Origin: Streptacidiphilus sp. ASG 303 | GTDB lineage: Bacteria; Actinomycetota; Actinomycetes; Streptomycetales; Streptomycetaceae | DNA: 64,000 nucleotides | Direction of reading: 5' to 3' | NCBI RefSeq assembly: GCF_020991365.1 | Contig: NZ_JAJLRA010000006.1 | Coordinates: 124,001-188,000, forward strand | The notes under the pieces: model-generated | The model's input: the letters and a program-made list of their open reading frames with translations, nothing else | Databases searched by the model: none | Told to the model about the DNA's origin: nothing | Position numbers and translations under genes: made by a program | In this document: piece after piece, positions 25,161-32,682 of the stretch | How positions within the stretch are numbered: the stretch's first letter is position 1 | How the letters are laid out: every line of letters starts with the position of its first letter

Positions 25161-25517
25161 TCACCCGCCGCGGCGCAGCAGCGACTCCACCAGGGCCGCC
25201 ACGTGCTGGCGGTCCTGCGCCGAGAGCTGCTTCAGGCTGGCGATCAGCACGTCCACCTCGGGGTCGCGCACCTCGTCGGCGTACAGGTGGATCCCGCAGG
25301 CCTCGGCCGCCGCCCCCCGCACCGCCTCCAGCGGCAGCTCCAGGCCGCGCGCCAGGCCCTCCAGGGTCGCCGGCTGCGGCATGCGGCGGATCTCCTCGAC
25401 GGAGGCGAGGTGGTGGACCGTGGAGCGGGGGATGCCGCCCCGCCGGGCCACCTCGCCGTACGACCAGCCCTGCCGGTCCAGTCGTTCCCGGATCAGCTCC
25501 TGCAACGCGTTGGCCAC
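25161..25517 (-). CDS. XRE-type helix-turn-helix regulator
   Basis: A 118-aa protein with an N-terminal HTH: SYGEVARRGGIPRSTVHHLA (about residues 19-38), then TLEGLARGLELPLEAVRGAA. The C-terminal half is helical (EVDVLIASLKQLSAQDRQHV) and may mediate dimerisation or ligand sensing. It is transcribed away from the two small-peptide genes, which start 307 nt away. The shared intergenic region carries clustered TCCGA/TCGGA palindromes, so it is the best candidate regulator of the peptide locus. Confidence 0.8.
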   Translation of the reverse strand: MANALQELIRERLDRQGWSYGEVARRGGIPRSTVHHLASVEEIRRMPQPATLEGLARGLELPLEAVRGAAAEACGIHLYADEVRDPEVDVLIASLKQLSAQDRQHVAALVESLLRRGG

Positions 25518-25719
25518 TGGTGGTCGCTTCCTGCTCGGGCTCGGGGCGGCCCCAGTCTAGGGCTCGGCCCGGCACGGCCGCCCGCCGCGCTCCCGTGCGC
25601 GCCGCCCCGGGCCGCCGGCCGCGGGCCGCCCGCGACGACCGGGCCGTCGCCCGCTGTTACAGGCCTGTTGCAGAGAGCTGCACGGATTCGGCTTGCGGCA
25701 CCGCCGCCGGCCCGACTAC

Positions 25720-25762
25720 TGTCCAATCTCGTCGGACAGGACGTCCGAACGGATCGGACAGG
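25720..25762. promoter_or_regulatory. Clustered TCGGA palindromes, candidate operator of the peptide locus
   Basis: TCGGACAGG occurs twice as a direct repeat (25732-25740 and 25754-25762), TGTCC stands inverted to them at 25720-25724, and TCCGA-ACGGA-TCGGA forms a palindrome at 25744-25758. A promoter-like TACTGT is at 25717. The cluster lies between the XRE gene and the first peptide gene and about 60 nt before the latter. Confidence 0.5.
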
Positions 25763-25823
25763 CTCGGGGGGGTTCCTGAGCACTTCCGAACGAAACCTGC
25801 CTATCCCTGAGGGGGAGAAGACC

Positions 25824-26039
25824 ATGCTCGACCCGCGTGAGCTCGACGCCGAGTCCGCCGACCTGCTGCCCGGCCGCGAGGCCCTCACCAAGTTCAGCCT
25901 GAACTTCACCAAGGCGATCAACGTCACCAAGCACGTCGCCCACGTGGAGGCGGCCAACAGCTCGCAGGCCGTGAACCAGTGCTCGCCGGGCGCGGTGGCG
26001 CAGGCCTCCGCCGGCCAGTCGATCAGCATCAAGCAGTGA
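25824..26039 (+). CDS. Small peptide 1, candidate precursor (71 aa)
   Basis: No known family recognised. The N-terminal half carries AESADLLPGREALTKFS, identical in peptide 2, which looks like a leader. The second half, beginning NFTKAINVTKHVAHV, is rich in Asn, Gln, Ser, Ala and Val and ends in GQSISIKQ; it has one Cys (VNQCSPG). There is no Sec signal peptide or double-Gly motif. ATG 25824 follows GAGGGGGAGAAG. A 104-nt gap with a small hairpin separates it from peptide 2. Position before an RRE-M50 protein makes it a likely substrate of that protein; this is inference. Confidence 0.75.
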   Translation: MLDPRELDAESADLLPGREALTKFSLNFTKAINVTKHVAHVEAANSSQAVNQCSPGAVAQASAGQSISIKQ

Positions 26040-26044
26040 CGCCG

Positions 26045-26064
26045 GGTCAGGCCGCCGCCTGACC
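26045..26064 (+). other. Hairpin between the two peptide genes
   Basis: GGTCAGG and CCTGACC pair around CCGCCG, starting 5 nt after the stop codon of peptide 1. It is short and lacks a U-tract, so partial attenuation or mRNA 3'-end protection is more likely than full termination. Confidence 0.45.
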
Positions 26065-26143
26065 GCTCACCGCGACCCGTACGGAACCACCCGCCGGCGG
26101 CGGCACGCCCGCCGGCGGGGCACGCAAGGAGAAGAGCACCATC

Positions 26144-26365
26144 ATGAGCATGAACATGGACGAGCTGGCCGCCGAGTCCGCCGACCTGCTGCCCGGCCGC
26201 GAGGCCCTCACCAAGTTCAGCGGCTTCAGCTTCACCAAGACGCTGAACGTCACCAAGCACGTCGCCCACGTGAGCGCCTCCAACGAGTCGCTGGCGCTGA
26301 ACGACCACTCGGTGGGTGCGGTCGCCCAGTCCGCGGCGAACCAGTCCATCTCCATCAGCCAGTAA
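26144..26365 (+). CDS. Small peptide 2, candidate precursor (73 aa)
   Basis: A paralogue of peptide 1. AESADLLPGREALTKFS and NVTKHVAHV are unchanged, and the end SVGAVAQSAANQSISISQ keeps the pattern GAVAQ-x4-QSISI-x-Q. Differences cluster in the middle (SASNESLALNDH against EAANSSQAVNQC); this copy has no Cys. Three ATG codons start the frame (26144, 26150, 26156); the first is best placed behind AAGGAGAAG. A conserved N-terminal half with a variable C-terminal half is the usual pattern of precursor peptides that share one processing enzyme. Confidence 0.75.
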   Translation: MSMNMDELAAESADLLPGREALTKFSGFSFTKTLNVTKHVAHVSASNESLALNDHSVGAVAQSAANQSISISQ

Positions 26366-26465
26366 CAGGCACCACCCGCGGCGGTGGGGGCGAGGCACGA
26401 GTCGCCCCCGCCGCCGCGGCGCACATCGGCCCGCGGGGGAGCGGGCCGCCCAGGGGGAGGACAGC

Positions 26466-28595
26466 ATGACCGCGCTCGGAGAGCCGGGCGGGGACCCGGG
26501 GCCGTACGGGCAGAGCCAGGGCGCCGGGCCGCCGCACTACGACTGGGACGTCTACTACGCCCAGTACCTGCAGGAGCAGCGCTCCGGCGACGGAGGGCCC
26601 CACCAGGCCGCCCAGGTGCCGTACGACCCGTACGGCACCTGGGCGGCCGGGGGCGGGGCCGGCCCCTACGACGACGCGACGGTCCAGGCGCCCACCGTCG
26701 TGCAGCAGCTCGACCCGTACGCCGCCGGCCACCACGCCGCGGACCCGTACGCCGCCGGCCCGGACGCGGCCGGGCCGGAGGCCGACGGCCCCGCGGACGA
26801 GGACGACGACGCCCTGCCGCCCCGGCTCAGCGCCGGCCTGAAGCTCCACGGCGAGTACCGCGGCTCCGGCTTCGCCGAGCCCCGCTACATCGCCCGGCGC
26901 GGCGACGGCCAGGTCGTGCAGCTCACCCGGCTGCTCTACCTGGTCGCGTGCGCCGTCGACGGCGAGCGGGACCGCGAGCGCATCGCCCACCGGGTGAGCG
27001 CCGAGTTCGGCCGCGAGGTCAGCGCGGACAACATCGCCTACCTGCTGGAGAACAAGCTCCAGCCGCTCGGCATCACCGTCCCGCCCGGCCAGGACGACGA
27101 CGAGGTCGACGCCCCGCGCAGCGACCTGCTGCTCAGCCTCAAGGGCCACAAGGTGCTCTTCAACGAGCGCCGGGTCGCCCGCATCTCCCGGTCCCTCTCC
27201 TGGCTCCACCGCCCGGTCTCCGTCGCCGCCGTGCTGCTGACCGCGGTCGGCCTGGACGTCTGGTTCTTCGGCTGGTTCGGCGCCATGACGCCGGTGCTGC
27301 ACACTCTGGAGCAGCCCGTGCTGCTGCTGGTGGTGCTGGGCCTCACCATCGCCTCGATGGTCTTCCACGAGTTCGGCCACGCCTCCGCGTGCCGCTACGG
27401 GGGGGCCCATCCCGGCTGCATCGGCTGCGGGCTGTACCTGATCTGGCCCGCCATGTACACCGACGTCACCGACGTCTACCGGCTCGGCCGGGGCGGCCGC
27501 ATCCGCACCGACCTGGGCGGCATCTACTTCAACGTCGTCTTCATCCTCGGCCTCTTCGGTTGCTACTTCCTGACGGGCCAGCAGGTCTTCCTCGCCGCCG
27601 CCTACCTCGCCCACTTCGAGGTGCTGGAACAGCTGATGCCGGCCCTCCGGCTGGACGGCTACTACATCCTCGGCGACCTGGCCGGCGTCCCCGACCTGTT
27701 CGGCAAGATCAAGCCCATCCTCGTCGGCATGGTGCCGGGCAGGCCGGTCCCGCGGGACGTCGCCGACCTCAAGAAGTCCTCGCGGGTCATCGTCACCGCC
27801 TGGGTGCTGATGATGGTCCCCCTGGTCGTCGGCGAGCTGTCGTACGCCCTGTGGAACCTGCCCCGCATCCTCTCCACCGCGGAGCGCTCCCTCGTGGACC
27901 AGGTCGCCGGCACCGCCGCGGCCTTCCGGGAGGGCCAGGTCGCCGAGTCCGTCCTCGGCGTCGTCGGCTCGGTCCTGCTGATCCTCCCGACGTGCGGTAT
28001 CGCGTACCTCGTCATCCGCGTCGGCCACCGGCTGATCGGCGCGGCCCGCAAGGGCACCGCCGGCCGGCCCGCCGCCCGGATCGGACTGCTCGTCGGGATC
28101 GGCTGCGTCGGCGCGGTCCTCGTCGGCGCCTGGACCCACGGCCTCACCCCGAAGCCGCTGCCGCCCCGGCCGCCGATCGTCCCCGCCCTGCAGCCCAACC
28201 TGCCGCCGCGGCCCACCCCGAGCGCCGGCCCGTCCACACCGGCGCCCAGCCGCCGCCCCGGCCGGTCCGCGGTCGAGCAGCCCACCGCGCCCGCCGCGCC
28301 GTCGCCGTCCGCGAGCGCCACGATCCCGGCGAGGAGGGGCTCCGCCTCCCCGAAGGCCTCACCGAGCGCCTCGGCCTCCCGGCCAGCGCCCTCGGCCTCC
28401 GGCAGCGCCTCCGCCCCGCCCCCGGGCCCGGGCCCGAGCACGCCGCCCCCGACGCCGGGGCCGTCCACGCCGGCCCCCACGCCCACGACGCCCGGCCCGT
28501 CCACGACGCCGCCCCCGTCGCCCGGCCCCACCACGACTCCCCCTGATTCCACTCCGCCGCCGTCCACCCCCGCCCCCGGACCGGCGACCAGCTGA
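26466..28595 (+). CDS. PqqD/RRE-like domain fused to M50-type membrane metalloprotease
   Basis: A 709-aa protein in four parts. Residues 1-130 are Tyr/Pro/Gly-rich and disordered. Residues about 140-205 (VVQLTRLLYLVACAVDGERD, then IAHRVSAEFGREVSADNIAY) resemble the PqqD/RRE winged helix that binds peptide leaders. Residues 240-560 contain six or seven membrane helices, with HEFGH (301-305) and LRLDGYYILGD (Asp397) forming an M50 zinc site. A Pro/Ser/Thr tail of about 145 residues ends the protein. This architecture is annotated elsewhere as putative peptide zinc metalloprotease. It lies 100 nt after two small peptide genes and probably recognises, cleaves or exports them. Confidence 0.8.
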   Translation: MTALGEPGGDPGPYGQSQGAGPPHYDWDVYYAQYLQEQRSGDGGPHQAAQVPYDPYGTWAAGGGAGPYDDATVQAPTVVQQLDPYAAGHHAADPYAAGPDAAGPEADGPADEDDDALPPRLSAGLKLHGEYRGSGFAEPRYIARRGDGQVVQLTRLLYLVACAVDGERDRERIAHRVSAEFGREVSADNIAYLLENKLQPLGITVPPGQDDDEVDAPRSDLLLSLKGHKVLFNERRVARISRSLSWLHRPVSVAAVLLTAVGLDVWFFGWFGAMTPVLHTLEQPVLLLVVLGLTIASMVFHEFGHASACRYGGAHPGCIGCGLYLIWPAMYTDVTDVYRLGRGGRIRTDLGGIYFNVVFILGLFGCYFLTGQQVFLAAAYLAHFEVLEQLMPALRLDGYYILGDLAGVPDLFGKIKPILVGMVPGRPVPRDVADLKKSSRVIVTAWVLMMVPLVVGELSYALWNLPRILSTAERSLVDQVAGTAAAFREGQVAESVLGVVGSVLLILPTCGIAYLVIRVGHRLIGAARKGTAGRPAARIGLLVGIGCVGAVLVGAWTHGLTPKPLPPRPPIVPALQPNLPPRPTPSAGPSTPAPSRRPGRSAVEQPTAPAAPSPSASATIPARRGSASPKASPSASASRPAPSASGSASAPPPGPGPSTPPPTPGPSTPAPTPTTPGPSTTPPPSPGPTTTPPDSTPPPSTPAPGPATS

Positions 28596-28626
28596 ACCAC
28601 CGACCCACGCACACCGGAGACACACC

Positions 28627-29361
28627 GTGAAGCACAGCAACCACCGCAAGCCGCGCCAGCAGCGCGCCCAGCAGGTCCTGCGCCTGGGGCTGCTCGCCAC
28701 CGCCGGGCTCGCCGCGGTCGCCACCGCCGCCCCGGCCCAGGCCGCCACCACCGCGGCGCCCCAGGGGGGATCCGGGCTCACCATGCCCGAGGTCCACGTC
28801 CACGCCGACACCGCGCTCAGCAACGCCAACCGGCTGCACACCCGCGACTTCCGCACGTCCTTCGCCATCCACGAGTACGGCGACACCGTCGGGGCCGGCA
28901 TCGCCAACCGGGCCTACGCCTCCTCCGTCGGCTGCAACGGCTCCGACCACTGCCGCTCGGTCGCGCTCTCCTTCCAGATCGTGACCATGGGCGGCAGCCA
29001 CACCCACCTGAACGCCAGCAACGTCAGCAAGGCCGTCAACAACCACTGCACGGGCTGCGAGACGATGGCCGGCGCCTACCAGTTCATCGTGGACACCCCG
29101 CAGGCGATGCACCTCACCAGCTCGGACCGCGCCAAGCTCACCGCGATCCAGCACGAGCTCGCCTCCCTGCGCGGCACCACGGACTCGCCCGCCGTGCTCA
29201 AGCAGAAGGCCGACGCCCTGGCGGGCCGGGTCGTCGCGGTCCTCAGGTCCGCCGCCGCGCGCACGCCGTCCAGGCCCGCGCCCACCCGGGCGGGCTTCTT
29301 CGCTTCGCCCACCTCGCCGAGGATCACCGTCCACTCCCTGATGGACGGCTGGCCGTCCTAG
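28627..29361 (+). CDS. Secreted protein of the peptide locus
   Basis: A 244-aa protein with a Sec signal peptide: a basic N-terminus, LGLLATAGLAAVATA, and a probable cut after AQA near residue 40. The mature part has two Cys pairs (GCNGSDHCRS and HCTGCETM). No known domain is recognised. Residues about 129-155 (ASNVSKAVNNHCTG onward) resemble the variable half of the two small peptides. GTG 28627 follows CCGGAG, 31 nt after the metalloprotease gene, so the genes form one operon. It may be an exported partner or a further substrate. Confidence 0.7.
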   Translation: MKHSNHRKPRQQRAQQVLRLGLLATAGLAAVATAAPAQAATTAAPQGGSGLTMPEVHVHADTALSNANRLHTRDFRTSFAIHEYGDTVGAGIANRAYASSVGCNGSDHCRSVALSFQIVTMGGSHTHLNASNVSKAVNNHCTGCETMAGAYQFIVDTPQAMHLTSSDRAKLTAIQHELASLRGTTDSPAVLKQKADALAGRVVAVLRSAAARTPSRPAPTRAGFFASPTSPRITVHSLMDGWPS

Positions 29362-29442
29362 TCGGCCACCCGGGTCCGGCCGTCCGCCCTCCTTCCGCAC
29401 GGGGGCGGACGGCCGGACCTCGCTTGATGACTCCGAGTGACT

Positions 29443-29457
29443 GTTCGACTCGCGAAC
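29443..29457. promoter_or_regulatory. Palindrome GTTCG-N5-CGAAC upstream of the DUF397 gene
   Basis: A 15-bp perfect interrupted palindrome lies 68 nt before the DUF397 start. A second inverted pair (GAGTG/ACTC) overlaps it. The size suits an operator for an HTH regulator. Confidence 0.4.
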
Positions 29458-29524
29458 GTGTGCGGGCGGATGCAGGCTGGTGCCGGGCCCGGCGAAGGAC
29501 GCCGGCCCGTGCAAGGAGACGACG

Positions 29525-29791
29525 ATGTCTGCGAAGACCACCAACCGCCAGGACCAGCACGACCGCAACCAGCAGGACCGCAACCAGCAGCGCGCCGGCC
29601 GCCAGGAGTGGCGCCGGAGCAGCCACAGCAACGGCAGCGGTGCCTGCGTCGAGGTCGCGCCCACGCCGGACGGCGGCGCCTCGATCCGCGACTCGCGGAA
29701 CCCCCAGGGCGCGGTCCTGACCTTCCAGGCCAACGAGTGGCGCGCCTTCCTCGACGGCGCCCGCGACGGCGAGTTCCACCGCATGTCCTGA
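29525..29791 (+). CDS. DUF397 domain protein
   Basis: An 88-aa protein. A Gln/Asn/Arg-rich N-terminus is followed by the DUF397 domain: WRRSSHSNGSGACVEVAP, then IRDSRNPQGAVLTF and EWRAFLDGARDGEF. DUF397 proteins usually sit beside a large XRE regulator and act with it, BldB/AbaA-like, in development or secondary metabolism. Here no XRE gene is adjacent; the nearest is 4 kb away on the other strand. ATG 29525 has an AAGGAGACGACG site. Confidence 0.85.
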   Translation: MSAKTTNRQDQHDRNQQDRNQQRAGRQEWRRSSHSNGSGACVEVAPTPDGGASIRDSRNPQGAVLTFQANEWRAFLDGARDGEFHRMS

Positions 29792-29911
29792 GCGGCCCCG
29801 CTCCACGGTCGGCCCCGCCCCTCCCGGGCGGGGCCGACCCGCGTCCGCCCGCCGCCGGACCCGTCCGCGCCCGTGGACCCGCGTCGCCGCCGGACCCGGC
29901 CGCGGACGCAC

Positions 29912-29953
29912 GAAGACCCCGCACTCAGCATCTCTGCTGCTTGCGGGGTCTTC
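29912..29953 (-). terminator. Hairpin terminator of the tRNA-Arg transcript
   Basis: Positions 29912-29922 and 29943-29953 pair perfectly (11 bp), and a nested 5-bp pair CAGCA/TGCTG closes the loop. It lies just beyond the 3' end of the tRNA on the minus strand. A second small inverted repeat (GGCACTTC/GAAGTGCC) sits between it and the tRNA. Confidence 0.7.
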
Positions 29954-29970
29954 CGGCACTTCCTGCGAAG

Positions 29971-30042
29971 TGCCCCCGGCAGGATTCGAACCTGCGCACA
30001 CGGCTCCGGAGGCCGTTGCTCTATCCCCTGAGCTACGGGGGC
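29971..30042 (-). tRNA. tRNA-Arg (anticodon CCG)
   Basis: On the minus strand the cloverleaf is complete. The acceptor GCCCCCG pairs with CGGGGGC, and the D arm is GCTC/GAGC. The anticodon stem ACGGC/GCCGT carries the 7-nt loop CTCCGGA with CCG at the centre. The T arm is GCAGG-TTCGAAT-CCTGC. The discriminator base is A, and CCA is not encoded. CCG reads the CGG Arg codon, one of the commonest in this GC-rich DNA. Confidence 0.95.
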
Positions 30043-30259
30043 CCGTTCTTGCGACGGGAAGAACACTACCAGTTCGCAGGGGGTGGACGTGCACACCGTT
30101 CCGCGGCCCGGGGGGCAGCCGCGGACCGCGGGGCGGGACGGGCGGCGGCCGCCCCGCGGAGGCGTCGGCGGTCACCGGGCGTGGCGGGCCGGCGCCGGGG
30201 CGGCGGTGCGGGCGGCGGCGAAGTGGGCCAAAACCCCGGCGGGCCGCGGGCGGCGCGCC

Positions 30260-30265
30260 TACCCT
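30260..30265 (+). promoter_or_regulatory. -10 box (TACCCT) before the response regulator gene
   Basis: TACCCT is followed by 7 nt and the GTG at 30273, with no ribosome-binding site. A leaderless transcript is likely. Confidence 0.4.
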
Positions 30266-30272
30266 CGGTGCT

Positions 30273-30752
30273 GTGCCGGGCTTGTCCGGCCGGGTCCTCG
30301 TCGTCGACGACAGCGAGGTGATCCGGCAGCTGATCAGGGTCAATCTCGAACTCGAGGGGTTCGAGGTGGTGACCGCCGCCGACGGTGCCGAGTGCCTGGA
30401 GGTCGTGGAGCAGGTCCGCCCCGACGTGGTCACCCTCGACGTGGTCATGCCCCGCCTCGACGGCCTGCGGACGGCGGCCCGCCTGCGCCGCGACCCCGGT
30501 ACCAGCGGCCTGCGGATAGCGATCGTGAGCGCGTGCACCCCGGCCGACCTGGAGCGCGGGGAGTCGGCGGGGGTGGACGGCTACCTCGGCAAGCCGTTCG
30601 AGCCGGCCGACCTGGTGGACCTCGTGCGCGGCCTGATGGCCCTCCCGCCGCGCGGGGAGGGCGGCGGGGGCGCGGGGGCGCTCCGGCCCGGACCGGCGCA
30701 TCCCGGCCTGACACGCCCCGCGCGCGGGTTCCGCTCTCGGCGAACCGACTAG
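30273..30752 (+). CDS. Single-domain response regulator
   Basis: A 159-aa receiver domain with no output domain. VLVVDDSEVIRQLI holds the acidic pair, TLDVVMPRLDG the phospho-acceptor Asp, IVSACTP the switch Ser and GYLGKPFEPADL the conserved Lys. The last 40 residues are Gly/Pro/Arg-rich. Such CheY-like proteins signal through protein contacts. No histidine kinase gene is adjacent, so the partner is unknown. It sits directly upstream of argS on the same strand with its own promoter-like box. Confidence 0.85.
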   Translation: MPGLSGRVLVVDDSEVIRQLIRVNLELEGFEVVTAADGAECLEVVEQVRPDVVTLDVVMPRLDGLRTAARLRRDPGTSGLRIAIVSACTPADLERGESAGVDGYLGKPFEPADLVDLVRGLMALPPRGEGGGGAGALRPGPAHPGLTRPARGFRSRRTD

Positions 30753-30915
30753 GGCGGACACCCCGGGGCCGCGGGTGCAGAAGCGCCCGGACCATGGGGA
30801 AACGACGGAAAAGGCCGGAAGCCGGACAGGGGGACGGCCGCTCGGCCCGGCGCCGGGAGCGCCCCCGCACGTCTCACGCCGCAAACCCGATGGCGGTCCG
30901 CACCCCCCTCTCGCC

Positions 30916-30921
30916 TAGGCT
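30916..30921 (+). promoter_or_regulatory. -10 box (TAGGCT) of leaderless argS
   Basis: TAGGCT ends 6 nt before the GTG start of argS, the same spacing and sequence as upstream of the amidase gene at 1356. There is no Shine-Dalgarno sequence between box and start. Confidence 0.5.
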
Positions 30922-30927
30922 TGCACC

Positions 30928-32589
30928 GTGACACCCGCAGAGCTTTCCCAGGCAGTGCTGTCCGCGGTCCGCGCCGTCGTCGAGGCGGGCGGGCTGACCG
31001 TCGCCGTGCCCGACGAGGTGACCGTCGAGCGGCCCAAGAACAAGGACCACGGCGACTACGCCACCAACGTGGCCCTCCAGCTCGCGAAGCCGGCCGGGAG
31101 GCCGCCGCGACAGGTGGCCGAGCTGGTCGCCGCCCGCCTGGCCGAGGTCCCGGGCGTCGCGAAGGTGGACATCGCCGGCCCCGGCTTCCTCAACATCACC
31201 CTGGACGCCGCCGCCCAGGGCGGCCTGGCCCGCACGGTCGTCGAGGCCGGCGCGGCGTACGGGCGCAACGACGCCTTCCGCGGCCTCAAGGTCAACCTGG
31301 AGTTCGTCTCCGCCAACCCCACCGGCCCGATCCACATCGGCGGCGTCCGCTGGGCGGCGGTCGGCGACTCCCTCGGCCGCATCCTGCGGGCCTGCGGCGC
31401 CGACGTCACGACCGAGTACTACATCAACGACGCCGGCGTGCAGATCTCCAAGTTCGGGGCCTCCCTGCTCGCGGCCGCCAACGGCCGGCCGGTCCCCGCG
31501 GACGGCTACGTCGGCGAGTACATCGGCGAGATCGCCAAGCGGATCGTCGACGCGCACCCCGGCGTGCTGGAGCTCCCCGAGCCCGAGCAGCTGGAGGTGT
31601 TCCGCGCCGAGGGACTGGAGCTGATGGTCGCCGAGATCCGGCGCTCCATGGAGGAGTTCGGCGCCCACTTCGACGTCTGGTTCTCCGAGAAGTCGCTGCA
31701 CGAGTCCGGCGCCGTCGGGACGGCCATCGAGCGGCTGCGCGAGCAGGGCCACGTCTTCGACCGGGACGGCGCCGTCTGGCTGCGCACCACCGACTTCGGC
31801 GACGACAAGGACCGCGTCCTGATCAAGGCCGACGGCGACACCACCTACTTCGCCGCCGACGCCGCGTACTACCTCTCCAAGCGGGACCGCGGCAACGAGG
31901 TCAACGTCTACATGCTGGGCGCGGACCACCACGGCTACGTGGGCCGCCTCAAGGCGATCGCGGCCTGCGCCGGCGACGACCCCGAGCACAACATCGAGGT
32001 CCTCATCGGCCAGTTCGTGAAGATGCTCAAGGACGGCGAAGAGGTCCGCATGTCCAAGCGGGCCGGCAACATCATCACCATCGACGACGTGGTCGACTGG
32101 ATCGGCGTGGACGCGGCCCGCTACTCCCTGGCCCGCTCCTCGACCGACTCCACGCTCACCCTCGACATCGACGTGCTCACCAGCCAGTCGAACGAGAACC
32201 CGGTCTACTACGTGCAGTACGCGCACGCCCGGATGAGCTCCGTCGCCCGCAACGCCGCCCAGCTCGGCATCGACAAGGGCGCCGCCGGCGACTTCAGGCC
32301 GGAGCTGCTCTCCACCCAGTGGGAGTCGGACCTGCTGGGCATGCTCGGCGAGTTCCCGCGCGTCGTCGCCTCCGCGGGCGAGCTGCGCGAGCCGCACCGG
32401 GTGGCCCGCTACCTGGAGCAGCTGGCCGGCACCTACCACCGGTTCTACGACAACTGCCGCATCCTGCCGCGGGGCGACGAGGAGGCCACCGACCTCACCC
32501 GCGCCCGCCTGTGGCTGGCCGAGGCGACCCGCACGGTGATCGCCAACGGCCTCGGCCTGCTCGGCGTCTCGGCCCCCGAGCGCATGTGA
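30928..32589 (+). CDS. argS: Arginyl-tRNA synthetase
   Basis: A 553-aa class I synthetase that charges tRNA-Arg in the cytoplasm. The N-terminal Add1 domain precedes the HIGH motif in [13 protein letters not shown], and the KMSKS loop appears as VRMSKRAGN. The C-terminal DALR anticodon domain includes the [11 protein letters not shown] segment. GTG 30928 is likely a leaderless start. A tRNA-Arg gene lies 0.9 kb upstream on the opposite strand. Length is normal. Confidence 0.95.
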   Translation: MTPAELSQAVLSAVRAVVEAGGLTVAVPDEVTVERPKNKDHGDYATNVALQLAKPAGRPPRQVAELVAARLAEVPGVAKVDIAGPGFLNITLDAAAQGGLARTVVEAGAAYGRNDAFRGLKVNLEFVSANPTGPIHIGGVRWAAVGDSLGRILRACGADVTTEYYINDAGVQISKFGASLLAAANGRPVPADGYVGEYIGEIAKRIVDAHPGVLELPEPEQLEVFRAEGLELMVAEIRRSMEEFGAHFDVWFSEKSLHESGAVGTAIERLREQGHVFDRDGAVWLRTTDFGDDKDRVLIKADGDTTYFAADAAYYLSKRDRGNEVNVYMLGADHHGYVGRLKAIAACAGDDPEHNIEVLIGQFVKMLKDGEEVRMSKRAGNIITIDDVVDWIGVDAARYSLARSSTDSTLTLDIDVLTSQSNENPVYYVQYAHARMSSVARNAAQLGIDKGAAGDFRPELLSTQWESDLLGMLGEFPRVVASAGELREPHRVARYLEQLAGTYHRFYDNCRILPRGDEEATDLTRARLWLAEATRTVIANGLGLLGVSAPERM

Positions 32590-32682
32590 CGGCCGTACCC
32601 GAACGCCCGCGATGACGGTGCGGGGGGCGGCGGCGGTGACCTCACCCCGCCGCCCCCGCGCACAGAGGGAGAGATCAGCACC

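Noticed and set aside
29955-29974. Second small RNA or tRNA-like element beside tRNA-Arg
   Set aside because: The inverted repeat GGCACTTC/GAAGTGCC overlaps the tRNA 3' end and is too short for an RNA gene; a processing or termination hairpin is enough.
29971-30042. tRNA-Arg as an integration (att) site
   Set aside because: No integrase gene and no repeat of the tRNA 3' end was seen in the flanking DNA.
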